A stretch of DNA of 64,000 nucleotides. Source: Hydractinia symbiolongicarpus (lineage: Eukaryota; Cnidaria; Hydrozoa; Anthoathecata; Hydractiniidae). The DNA lies in the NCBI RefSeq assembly GCF_029227915.1, contig NC_079886.1, positions 16,096,501 to 16,160,500 of the forward strand, in the 5' to 3' direction. Shown here one piece after another: positions 1-10,311 of this stretch. Both the position numbers and the translations under genes were made by a program. The notes beneath the pieces are model-generated. The model did no database searches, was not told where the DNA came from, and was given only the letters and a program-made list of their open reading frames with translations. The stretch's first letter is position 1, and each line of letters opens with the position of its first letter.

Positions 1-1164
1 TTTTTTTATTTCCGTCGGCGAAGGCGGAATCTTTAATATCGACTGGGAAGATAGAGAGAGAGATAGATAGATAGAGACAGCCCAGAGCCTGGACGCTTAA
101 AACTTATCCAGGCTAAAGCTTAAATCCTCGTTTTGACAGATTTTTTGCTGAGAACGAGGCTAAATTGAGTTTTAAGCCAATAAGAATCCTAACAGTGCAA
201 CAAATTGTTTTATTATCCAATGAACATTACTTTATTTTAAAGTTTATAATCGAAAGTTAAAGCTCGTGCAGTGTAGCATAATGAAGATCGCCTTATAATG
301 CGCCATCTTTGTTGTTATTAACGTCATTTCCCTCTGTACAATTTTGCAAGAACGTAGACTAAAGCTAATTATTCAAGAATTTTAATTTAGAGGAATTGTT
401 GAGGCTGAATATTTTTGGTGAAAGATTTATAGCTATAAAATCGTGACAATGTGTCATAAAAGAAAAAAATAAGAATATGTAGTCTGAAAATAAACTTTCC
501 TAACTGATTATGTAAAAAAAAAATATAAAAATGTTGTCACCTTTAAAGATATTTTCCTAGCTGTTTTTCAGAGAAAAAGAGAAAATAGATAAATTTTCAG
601 CCTTGCCGTTGTTCTTATTTTGTTTTTATTGTTCATCAATTTTCAGGATTATTATTTTTCTTTTAAAATTGTTCCTATAGAGAAATGAAGTTTATGTAAG
701 TTAAGTTAGCTATGATTTACAGTTACAATAATAATCAGAAATTGAATTTTAAAATTTTAGAATATACAATGATTTTGTTTCCCCAGTCCTCTTCAAAGTT
801 CAGTACTTTTTCAGATTATTGCTAATGGCAGAAATCTTTCAGCCACAGGGCTTCTTGTTTATATTTCTTTTTGCCTGGTTTCTACTAAGGTTAAGTATGG
901 TTTCTACCTTCCGTCTGAAAGTATCCCTGGATAACTTTCCTATATCACGTCATTTTAATTTACATCTAGAAACTTCCGAAATGAAGTCCAATATATCGAA
1001 CTCTAGTTCCAGTCAGGAAAGACTGTCGGTCATTATTTCAACTTACCGGTTGACGGTTTTATAATCAAAATATTACTAGCTCTTTCATATTTCAAAAAGT
1101 CAACATATCAACAACGAGGTTTTATAGCTAATCAGAAAAGTGTTTTTTCTCGGTACAATCAAGA
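1..1164. other. Gene-free 5' flank
   Basis: No convincing coding exon is seen here. A short GATA/GAGA microsatellite lies at about 49-78. The single longer open frame (819-1064) is low-complexity, hydrophobic and lacks family similarity, so it is not called. The stretch ends at the start codon of the VOPP1-like gene and should hold its promoter and 5' UTR, but no TATA box or other element is clear enough to name. Confidence 0.5.
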
Positions 1165-2255
1165 ATGACTTTAGGAAACCGCATTGGATTTATTCAAAAA
1201 GAATATTATGCTTTGTTAGGGACCATTTTTCTTAGCACGATGGGTCAGTTGGTAAGCTTTAACTTTTCACATGATTTTTTTCTGATCCGATAAACCTCTC
1301 TAAACTACTGTAGCTAGAAACAAAAAATGAGCTGTTGAATAAAAACTTTATCTATACTTCTAATTATTTCGTTCTAGGTGTCTGCAGATTACTGTGAATA
1401 CACGTGAGTAGCTTTTTACTTAAAATTATTTTGTGTGTGTTTGTATATGTATTTATTTTGTTTCTTTTTGATATGTTAGATGTGGATACAATAAATACTG
1501 TTGTGGAAACAATGAATGTTGCAGATATTCTTCCGTTTGGTCCTTATGGTATTTTTGGTAAGTAAAACTGATATTTATTACATACAAATGTTTTTTGCAT
1601 AGATTCACTATATCTCTTCGTATTTTAATATGTCTAAATACAACGTTGGCCAGCGGTTATTATATTTTTACATATAAATACATCTTCACCTCTCCATTCA
1701 GGTTCATTGTGGCAATATTGTTGCTGATTCTTCTCATATTTTGTTTATACTTCCGCAAGAGAAGGCTCCTCCAACAGCAACAGGTGTCAGGAATGATTGT
1801 TGCCGAAACAGGGGGTCGTGCTATTCAACAGCCTAGCATGGCATATCCTGGAGCATTGTTACCACCACCTTACAATGATGCAATGAAGACAGCACCTCCA
1901 TCATACGTATCAGCATGTGAGTCTTGTATTAATTATTTTCATGTTTTGTGTAGAGGCGGGATAGGCTTGGGGCAGGCAGTTTTCAAGAGCACTTAAATTT
2001 TTACTCCTCGTTATAACTTTATTTGTGGCAACATAGAAATCTCTATGATGTAAGATATTATTGCTTAGAATGTGTATAAGTTTGTTACTGTATTCATGTA
2101 TTATTAGCTCGCCCTCTTTAACGAGTTGTTATTTCCTAGGTCCATCCAACTCTCATCAAATCTACATGTATCCAGTCAGTCCACACGCTCAAGGCAATTT
2201 ATACACACCAGATCCAACTTTAATTCCATCCAATCAAGTGGGAACTATACGTTAA
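1165..2255 (+). CDS. VOPP1/WBP1-like single-pass membrane protein
   Basis: Five coding exons (1165-1251, 1378-1403, 1480-1557, 1702-1916, 2140-2255) join in phase to give 173 aa. Residues 1-30 form a signal peptide. A short extracellular domain is cysteine-rich (two CC pairs) and leads into an SLWYFWF motif and one membrane helix. The basic stop-transfer RKRR follows, then a proline-rich cytosolic tail with PPPY and PPSY. The CC...CC, LWYFWF, helix, basic stretch and PPxY order matches VOPP1 and its relatives WBP1/WBP1L. The length is close to human VOPP1 (about 172 aa). Family members sit in endolysosomal membranes and bind WW-domain proteins, including NEDD4-type ligases and WWOX; that function is transferred by family. 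The next landmark downstream is the virus-like relic. I cannot choose between VOPP1 and WBP1 orthology. Confidence 0.88.
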
Positions 2256-3229
2256 TTTAAGAATGGTATTTAAAGAAATATTAATAATAATACAATGACA
2301 AAAAATATTCTGTAAATATGTATTTTAGACTTGGACGAATTAAATAACCCTTATGTGCAAAAAAAAGATAAAAAATTCTCATCAATATTATTTATATTTA
2401 CGTTTCGTAAATGTTATTGTATCGTGTTAAAAATGTTCTTCTTACATTCCTAGTTTGTTGTTTTGTTTACAAACTTAATGACTTTGTTATTGTTATCAAC
2501 CTAAGTCACATTTTATGATGATGATGTCATAATTTGGTTAAAGTTTGGGAATATAAAACTGTGTAATGAAACTAGAAACAATTAGAAACAATCCCGTAGG
2601 AAAAATCTACAAGAATTCTCTCCCCGCGACTTGCAGCTACCATATTTGGTTCCGAAAGCGAACATTCCTGTCCGGCTCACTCTATTTTTTCCTTCTAAAA
2701 GCAGTGTGCTACTTAAATCTCTGAGCGTTTACTTTTTTTGAGAAAGATGTTTCAGTTTCAGAAAGTGCGTGTTCATTATAAATTCCAGGGAAAACGCAAA
2801 CAATACACTATGAATACACTTCAATGTAAGATTTTGACTCACTTTCAATTTCATAAACCGTTTTTTTTTTGCAAATCTGCATTGTGACAAAAGGCAGAGA
2901 TAGGGAAATGTTACTTCTGGCGCAGGCGCACGCGCACGCTACAATCAAGCACAACAAATCCCTGATAATCCAATACCATACGGTACCATGCGGTGTTGAG
3001 TAGAACAAAGTCCCTATCATACAGCAAATGAGTTAAAATTCTAGCGCAGAGGTAATTCCCTAATGATATTAATCATCAACGCATGCGCAATAAAGATGCG
3101 TTAATTTTGAGTAAGATAAAATCCTCTGACAAACAAAAAAATTCTATATAATAAAGAGAATGGATACAGTCATTAGGGAGAAGACATTTATTTTTAAATA
3201 TGTAACATCAAAATTCAAAACACAAGACA
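2256..3229. other. Gene-free stretch, 3' UTR then intergenic
   Basis: The start of this stretch is the AT-rich 3' UTR of the VOPP1-like gene. The rest is unassigned. The reverse-strand open frame at 2808-3020 is low in complexity and shows no domain. Nothing else could be supported. Confidence 0.5.
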
Positions 3230-3233
3230 TGTA

Positions 3234-3756
3234 ATAAGGAGTTTGAAAATAATTCCTACATATTCAGGTACATACCGGATCGGTTTAAGACACGATACAT
3301 GTGCAACTAGGCTTTCGAAAATAATTCCCCCATATTCAGGTATATACCGGATCGGTTCAGGACACGATACATGTGCAATAAGGCTATTGAGGGGGGTTCA
3401 TGGCTAATTGAGTATGTACCGGACCGGCTCAAGACGCGGGACATGTGTAATAAGGTTGTTGAAAGAGATCTCCGCATGCTAAGGCATGTCCCGACCGGTT
3501 CAGGACGCAGGACATGTGCAATAAGGCTGTCGAATGGAGGGCTTATATGCTGGAGTATGTGCCGGATCAGTTCAAGACACAAAACATGTGTAATAAGGTT
3601 GTTGCAAGGAATCCCCGCGCGCTTAGACATGTCCCGGACTGGTTTATCACCAATGACATATGGGATATAGTTGAGAATGAGGGGCTCGAACTACTCGAGG
3701 CCTGCTATTACAGGAAGATGAGAAAGGCCTGGATTAAGGGGATCTTCTTCCATTAG
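3234..3756 (+). pseudogene. 24-residue-repeat ORF of virus-like element, frameshifted
   Basis: Six units of 72 bp (one is 71 bp) run from about 3234 to 3665. In the coding frame each unit reads roughly MCNKxVE...(L)xxVPDxFKT, with a conserved Met-Cys-Asn-Lys and a Val-Pro-Asp-x-Phe/Leu-Lys-Thr. The first unit has an in-frame stop, and the 71-bp unit shifts the frame near 3490, so two overlapping ORFs (3371-3670 and 3514-3756) each hold part of the array. The second ends in a non-repeat segment with WDIVENEGLELLE. Repeats of this general kind (helix-pair repeats, like DUF4116) are known in large DNA viruses and in virus-derived loci of cnidarians. Their function is unknown. Confidence 0.6.
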
Positions 3757-3908
3757 CCTGGCATCCGGATAGGGTCTTCGATTGGTGCTTTTCGGAGGAT
3801 GAAAAGTTAGGCCTCAAAAAGTATTGGGGGTTGACCTGAAAACGTTATCTTACAGAAAAAGCTGTGGGATGATGTGAACTCTCATTGTAATCCCCGGACC
3901 CTGTTGGA

Positions 3909-4341
3909 ATGATATATAAAATGGTACTCTGTTACTGGTGCTCTATGGAACTGTACGATATCGTCAGGTGTCCCATGAGATACAATCCGCCGCAGGTTAG
4001 TACAAAACATAAGACGGAATCTGGATTTTTTTATGTGATGGAAAAGATGGCTGCTCATATGGGTGAATATGACGACGACGGGTATGTGTACGAGGGCTAC
4101 TTTTGTAGTAATGCGTGCTGTCTGGCTTATGTGGAAGAGCGAAAGGTGTATGACAGCGCGTACGAAATGTCGGTGCGGTTAGGATAATGAACGGAGGATT
4201 CAGGACCTAGAGGATCGTCTTGATGACTTGGAAATAAATGGATGTAAGGACTGCGAACGTATACTGAATGAATATAACCGATGTAGATGCGGGAGAAGGT
4301 TTGAAGTGGGCTGTAAAATCCTATGTTGGTACTGTTACTAA
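3909..4341 (+). pseudogene. Viral late transcription factor 2-like zinc-finger ORF, broken at 3' end
   Basis: An intact 92-aa reading frame (3909-4187) has Cys8-x2-Cys11, then a PMRYNPPQ-type loop, and a second knuckle Cys66-x3-Cys70-Cys71 followed by LAYVEE. This spacing and the FCS-like second knuckle match the small zinc-finger proteins (VLTF2-like) of nucleocytoplasmic large DNA viruses and relatives. After its stop a second open segment in the +1 frame (4183-4341) holds a short coiled-coil stretch and several CxxC pairs. This suggests that the original product was longer and has lost frame near 4180. Known family members act in late viral gene transcription; activity of this copy is unlikely. 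Confidence 0.5.
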
Positions 4342-4425
4342 GAATACATAATCTACAACGGGGGTGGCTGTGTATGTACAATGACATGGAATTCTCTTAA
4401 GTCGTTTGAATTACAATAAAAAAAG

Positions 4426-4775
4426 ATGCTTCAATTTGAGAATGAGCTTGTTAATCCAAAACTATTCTACAATTTTGCCGCTACGTTTACAGACATCAAC
4501 GATATTAATGTGGAATACCTAACGGTATCAGAAGCCAGGTCTGCCAATGGAGGTAAGGACAAACGATACGTGGTGGGGTATCATACACAGGACCTTGTGG
4601 TGGCCTTGAGGGTGAAAACACCGAAAATCTGGTCCCCACATGGGGTGAGCAAGTATAATGCAAATGCGTCACCGGTAATGAGCTGGATTTTGATGAGTAT
4701 CCGGATTGGATTGCGAAATATAGTCAAATCTGGTCCAAAATCGAAGGGTTAATTTTTCAAGTTAATTCAAGTTAA
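4426..4775 (+). pseudogene. Virus-like element ORF, unknown, C-terminal frameshift
   Basis: The 108-aa frame 4426-4752 carries an LVVALRVKTPKIWSPHGVS motif in its middle. Beyond about 4670 the same strand stays open in a second frame that is rich in acidic and aromatic residues and runs to about 4770, while the original frame turns into an unrelated tail. This indicates a single frameshift near 4675. I do not recognise a named domain. Spacing from the zinc-finger ORF is about 85 bp, as in densely packed viral genes. Confidence 0.4.
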
Positions 4776-4916
4776 TTTCATCTTTCCCTTCCTCTCTGCC
4801 TTTGGCAACCAACTGGGCCCTCTCCTGTTCATTGATAGCATTCACAATACGAATAAATCTCTGCCGCATTCGCTCCTTCAACAGCATATACCTTTCTTTA
4901 TAAGGCTAATTAGACT

Positions 4917-5377
4917 ATACTAGTGGTCACTGATCACACTATTTTCCATTACCTTGCTGATCAGGTCAACGATACTGTTCAATTTGGCCTCGGCAAGCAG
5001 TCTTATGCCCTCATGCTTTTTAGACTTAACGCGCAACCGTTTTGAGGCGTTCCGAAGACCGGCTTGCCCTATTCCGGCGGCAATCGCGAGTCCCCCATGG
5101 CACAAGCCAAGGCTACCCCCATACCCGAGACCATAGCTCCTATCCCAAGCCCCGACGTGATCACACTTACGCCAAGCAGACCACGGTCGCACATCCTGAC
5201 CCACGTGTTGTGCATTTTAAATTTTTTCGCCAATCTATTCCGCTCCTTTATTTCATCCCTTAGGTAATGTTCGATTTGCTTGATCTTCTTGAGCCTATAA
5301 ACCTGTCCCTCATCCTGATTGGAGCCTTGCGCGGTTGCACTCAGCAAACTCGGATAAAGTTTGCTGATATCGCTCAT
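4917..5377 (-). pseudogene. Virus-like element membrane-associated protein, frameshifted
   Basis: The frame begins at 5377 and runs to 5069, and a second frame (to 4920) continues it with a frameshift around 5130-5090. The N-terminal third is hydrophilic with an RLKKIKQIEHYLRDEIKER helix. A glycine-rich hydrophobic segment in the middle (GLGIGAMVSGMGVALA in one frame) looks like one or two membrane passes. A basic segment (KRLRVKSKKHE) and an amphipathic C-terminal helix follow. Intact relatives of this architecture occur repeatedly in cnidarian genomes beside other virus-like ORFs; that is recalled, not checked here. Function is unknown, and it could be a minor virion membrane protein. Confidence 0.45.
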
Positions 5378-5626
5378 CTTTATTCTATGAGAATGCGCAG
5401 TGTGATGTGAAAAAAAGTGACGTTCTTCTCGTGATGGTAGACGTCTGTCAGCATAAACTGTGGAGCCTTTTAATGGGCATTAAACAGGACTGTCAAAGGT
5501 CCAGGTTAACATATCTCCCCAGGCGTTTAACTTTTTGGTAGGAAGCAAGGCCAGAACCTTAGATTTTTTGCCATCCAAAAAGCAGTTGTCTTCATTAAAT
5601 TGTAGGTAAATAAGTATCAACCTATG

Positions 5627-5917
5627 CTAAACGTCGGTTTTATATATGACATCATAGTCGCCCTTCGTATAAAATTTTTTTGCGGGATCGTAGGGCAGGC
5701 CTAAAAGCTCCTGCAACGGTCTGTTAATAACCACCGTATAGCCATCGCTGACACGGAGTCTGCAGAGTCCATTTTTCAGGACAAAAAGCTTGATCTTATC
5801 TTGCGCTTGGCTGTCGACAATAGCCGCAATGTCCTCGATCCTATACAGGCCATTCATAATCTCAATCCTTGTAACCCTCATCAACAGTGTAGCACGTAAC
5901 AAACACATAAACAGCAT
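5627..5917 (-). CDS. Virus-like element small ORF with LLGLPYD motif
   Basis: This 96-aa frame has several in-frame Met codons near its start. The methionine of MNGLYRIEDI (about residue 21) is a likely alternative start because the preceding segment is hydrophobic and poorly conserved in style. The body is a short beta-rich pattern (LCRLRVSDGYTVVINRPLQELLGLPYD) followed by a KKFYTKGDYDV segment. It has no frameshift within this span. I do not recognise a catalytic domain. It resembles small structural-type proteins found next to the 24-residue-repeat ORF in other virus-like loci. It lies in the same orientation as the membrane-associated ORF. Confidence 0.4.
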   Translation of the reverse strand: MLFMCLLRATLLMRVTRIEIMNGLYRIEDIAAIVDSQAQDKIKLFVLKNGLCRLRVSDGYTVVINRPLQELLGLPYDPAKKFYTKGDYDVIYKTDV

Positions 5918-5930
5918 CTCGTATCAACTT

Positions 5931-7163
5931 CCTGAGATTTGGTTACCAGCCCTACAGAAGAAGTAGTTACCTACATCTAGGTCCGAAATTAACTGTAATT
6001 ATCAGCTCGTTTCTGATTGGTTAATTTTTATGAATTTCGATCCTCTGCAATTATATAAATACTTTGCCCGATGATGGGAAAAGGATCTCCCGAAGCGTCG
6101 CCTACTAAACTATCATGTTCAAGAAATGATAAACTTTCCACAGTAATCTAAACAAATAGTTAACCATCGACCTCGTGCCCAGGGCTTGTTAGGTGATTTG
6201 TATTGTACATTGTTGAAAAAACGTTAGCCATGCATTATTTTTTTGTTCATTTTGTACTCCATAGTTTTTCTTTTTTCACTTTTTTGAAAAATAGAAGATG
6301 GTCCTGTAAACGAGGTTGCTTCTTCAATTTTGAACAGACAAAATGTCAACTAACAGTGTGCGGAAATGTTAGAAAGTTTGGCAAAAGTATTTTGCAGATA
6401 AGCAAAATTTAGCGTGGGAAGTTGTCTGAAGAAATCGGCCTCAAACCAATTATCGAGTGATTGTGCTAGCTATTAACTGACAGTGGCACGCCATTATATT
6501 AAAATTTGCACCTGCTAGGTGAGCTTCCACGGAGGCCAAACTCAGGTGTGAAAAATACTGGTCAACAACAAAATAAAACAGGAGGCGCGAGAATGAAGAC
6601 AAATGAGGTAAGAACTTGTTATTATGAAAACGCGGCCAAGTATCGCCAGCTGAGATTCCTGTTTCAAATTCGTGCTAATATTGTATCAATAATGTTAGAA
6701 ATGCGTCGAAGTTCCATACACATAGAGATATAAAAAAATAGTTATTCTTTTGTTTTGTTGATTTTTACGAATCAGCAGAAAATTTTCGCACTGTTACGTG
6801 TAACATATATTTATACAGCAGTTTCTTCAACGTGAAAAAAAAAACTACACAACCTAACTCCTAAATCCGTTTAATATAGTCGTGTTTAGCAAACTAAAGA
6901 AAGGATTAGTGAACAAGCTGCACTTTATTTAACACTCGCGTGTTCATTATTGGCACAATATTGAAAATGACGTCAATAAACAAAGCGAATGAATGACGCA
7001 TGTTTTAGGTAAGTGCAAAGTAAATATCATTGATTTGTGTAGTTTATTAAACGTGAGTATATCACGAAGTTAACTTAGTTTTGTATACATCAAGGGAGTG
7101 AAAACACATAGCACACTAATTGGAAGACTTCACAGGAAAGTAGCATCGCCTTTTTAATATTAT
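5931..7163. other. Gene-free stretch between virus-like relic and next gene
   Basis: AT-rich sequence without a supported exon. A TGACGTCA octamer occurs at about 6967. The ORFs at 6203-6412 and 6506-6733 are low-complexity and have no domain. An isolated donor-like site (GAG|GTAAGA, near 6608) follows a short open frame, but no phase-compatible acceptor connects it to the next gene. Confidence 0.4.
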
Positions 7164-9617
7164 ATGGGTCACAACACGCAACAAAAAGATATTGTAGAAT
7201 ATTGCAAGTCAATGGTAAATACTGAGTTTTATGGTGAAGAAAAAACTGAAGAGGGAGAAAAACAAGTAAAGAGAAGAAAAATAAGTTATTATGACACAAA
7301 GGTAGGTTGTGAATAACCTGTTACAAGCTGAACCTTGGATCTTGATTAACTGACTGTGTTGTCTGTACAAGCCTTTGTGAATTAAGATTTTATGTACACA
7401 AGGTTTCGTGGGTGCCACATAAATTGGCGGGCACCTTCGTTCACGGCAACTTTATGCATGCAAATCCAGTGTTAATGCGCATCTTATCCATGAGAGATTT
7501 TTTAAATTAGGCTCTGATTCGTAATCGCGCATCATGTATTTAAATCATATAAGTCTTTGGATATTTTTTTTCTTGTCTAGGATACTATTTCTTATTTCGT
7601 GTACGCTGTTAGACCGTAACGTGTACGTTCGCCACCTTGCACGCATGCATAACTTAAAAGACATGAAAAAACATTTAGGACTCCCTCTGCAAGTCCCACT
7701 TTCAAAGAACAGAAAATATTAACCAAAATTAACTTGCAATTGTTTACAAACTTTGCGGGGTTTGTACATCCACACGCAATCTTAAGGTAAAAAAATTAGA
7801 CAATGTGACCATATTCATACGGAGTGTTTGGAAGCACGAGATTAAAAAGGCATTGAGATAAAAAAATACAGGAATGAGTGCGCATGTCCAACGCAAAAAC
7901 ATTACGTCACACGGAAAGTCGTCTATTATTGCAGATTGCCCAACCTCGTCCTTAGAACTTGTCAGTTATATTTCAACAGATTCCATTTGAATATAAAAAA
8001 ACTAGGCAGGAGGTTGCGTTATTTTACTGTTCCATTTACTTGTTACCCGTATTGGATTCCTGTAAGGTTTTTCTCTCTGTTGTGGCAAATTCGCACAGTT
8101 ATTACATATTTATTCCTACTGTAAAGATATGTTGCGCAAATAATGATAACTGACTTTTGCCAGAGCTATATACGACACCTTTTTGAATTCTTGTAGACAG
8201 AACACTAAAAGGTAGCGGTTGCGCTATGCCTCTAAGGAATAATTCAGAGTGTTTAAAAAATGAAAAAAACACTTAAAAAATTGTCGTAAATTTTCTTTAT
8301 TTAGGAATACCCATTAAATGAACATGTGACATCGCCCAGTCTTGGAAATCTTCTCAAACTTTTATATCATGTTTTGGTACATGCTGAAGCATCGAGAATC
8401 AGAAAATACGACGAAGACATCCGACAGTGTCTTTACTCGATCGCTCAACTGAGGAAAAAGCGAAGCGAAAATGGACGAGGTTGTAACAAAAGACTGAGAA
8501 ATGAATTTGCAGTTTTCTTGAAAAGATTTTTAGAGCGAAGAAGTAAGTTTCATTATCACATATTCGTTACACTACGTCATCATCTAGACTTTTTTGCATT
8601 TGTCACGAATTTGTACTCCCCCAGTTAAAGGAGCCTGGAAACTAGTTAAAATTGTTACGCTCATCTCCAGCGTTACTAAATAAACATATCAATTGTTTTC
8701 AACGATTTTTGTGACAGACAAAAAATCAAAATGTTTGCACCCAAATGTTGTTACGTGACTGCTTTGTTGTAATCATAATAGCAGTTTGGGTACAAAATTG
8801 GGGCCGTTAGTTATGATATGAAAAATAGGAACATGTTGTCTTATATCGTTTTAGCCTTTCCTTGTATTGAAAATGTCAGTGAAAATTATTGGGGAAGCAG
8901 GCAACAATTAAGAGCAGGAAAAGTGATTGCAGATCATATAGATATTCAAAACGGGGCGCTTGATCCTATCTATGGCGTGCTGTTATGTCCTTCTGCAGGT
9001 AAAATAAAATGTTTATCTTGTTTTAAGACAACTTCCAAAAGTGCGACCCAGGAATGGCGGTGATTCTTGTTCTCTTTTTATATTCCACTCAGGAAAACTG
9101 CTAAAAATGTATTGCAAAATTAAAGGTGATAATTTTTTATCTCGAATTAACGAAGGTTAAACCACTTTCGTACTGGCAAAAATGTTTGACATAGAAAGCC
9201 TTTAAAAGTAGTATTATCGCCTCAAGTATTTTTTAATCGAACTTAGCTTGAAACCCCTGTGACAGCGCTCCGGATATATAGAGTCCTTTTTTTTAAACCA
9301 AAGTGCATATTTGTTGTTTAGGTTTAAGGCATAGCGGAGATGAAAAGACAAAGTCAAGTCTTGACAGTTATCAAATTGTTGACAATTATTGGTGGAACTA
9401 CAGCGAGTTAACGAAATCCTATCACGCGATTATGTACGACTCGTTTCGTTATCTTAAAGAATATCACAACGAGGGGCCTGGTCCTGATTATTTAGCTTCT
9501 CATGCTCTGCTTTATTGGGAGCCTGTGTCAGAACAAACTACAAGTCTTTTGTTTTGGAAAAGAACAATAGATCGTATTGCGGAAGAAAACATATTTGTCG
9601 AAAAAAAAATTGTTTGA
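7164..9617 (+). CDS. Uncharacterised four-exon gene, 271 aa
   Basis: Exons 7164-7301, 8305-8542, 8855-8998 and 9322-9617 have good GT..AG borders and close in phase (816 nt including stop). I do not recognise the protein. The first 46 residues are charged and contain a KQVKRRK cluster that could be a nuclear localisation signal. Exon 2 is leucine-rich and helical, ending in arginine/lysine-rich segments (LRKKR, FLERR). Exons 3-4 are a compact aromatic-rich domain with YWGSRQQLRAGK, DNYWWNYSEL and GPGPDYLASHALLYW. There is no signal peptide or membrane segment, so a soluble cytosolic or nuclear protein is likely. A possible extra exon at about 7580-7722 holds an open frame, but its stop excludes it from this model. 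The gene is convergent with LEO1, and AATAAA occurs near 9894. Confidence 0.7.
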
Positions 9618-10311
9618 GCATTGCCTGCCGTTATGATTCGGACATAGACGGACTTTGAACCACTCTGAAAATCGAGCCAAAAATAAAACTAACGAGATTC
9701 AGGGCGGAATGATGTAGGAAATAACAAAATGCAGCCTTGAGAAATTTGATAGTAAACTATAAACCCTTTGATGATGTGAAGCGTTTCAAATTTGTGACGT
9801 TCAGAACTGGCGTGTAGATGGAAAATTTATATGTGTATATTACCGTAAGTATGCTAAATGCAAATATGAAGTGTAGATAGTTGTGACATTGTAAATAAAT
9901 ATCACATGACTTTGTAAAATAACTGTTTTCAAAATATTGTTGAAAAATTTGTCGCTATTAAATTGTCGTTATTAAATCTCTAATTTAAGCTACAGAATTT
10001 TATATTTCACACTTTTCTTTTTCCTTCATAATAATACCAATTGGTCTGCTAAACATTCTTAAGGGTGTGTTGTGAATCAATAAACACCCCTAAAAAGTAT
10101 AATCAACGCTGACTAAGATGAAATTTTGCAGCATATTTAACATAATGATATACTCTACAACTGCAGCGAAGTTATGTCTTTATTGTTTTATTTTCTTCTT
10201 TTTGTTATTTCATTTTCACTCGGTTTCGAGGAATCGGGTAACACGTGTGGCATTTCGTTCATGCCTAATGCAGCTGAACTTCATCAGGGGGATGCGAAAC
10301 CAATTTGTTGT
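9618..10311. other. Convergent intergenic region
   Basis: About 0.7 kb between the 3' end of the uncharacterised gene and the 3' end of LEO1. It is AT-rich and contains a candidate polyadenylation signal near 9894 for the plus-strand gene. The open frames at 10118-10315 and 10174-10356 are antisense shadows of LEO1's last exon and are not called. Confidence 0.5.

Larger units (their letters stand above)
3230..5930. mobile_element. Decayed endogenous virus-like or Maverick-like element
   Basis: This 2.7-kb block is GC-richer than its surroundings and carries a compact set of intronless ORFs on both strands, pointing inward from the two sides. On the left (+ strand) are a 24-residue-repeat ORF, a CxxC/CxxxC zinc-finger ORF of the late-transcription-factor type found in large DNA viruses, and a small ORF at 4426-4752. 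On the right (- strand) are a frameshifted glycine-rich, hydrophobic protein (about 4920-5377) and a small ORF (5627-5917) with an LLGLPYD motif. I read the block as a fragment of an integrated dsDNA virus or Maverick/Polinton-like element. No polymerase, integrase, capsid gene or terminal repeat was found inside the block, so assignment to a named group is open. At least three frameshifts show that it is dead. Confidence 0.6.

Noticed and set aside
7534-7722. Extra coding exon of the unknown 271-aa gene
   Set aside because: It ends in a stop before any donor and is skipped by an in-phase join of 7301 to 8305.
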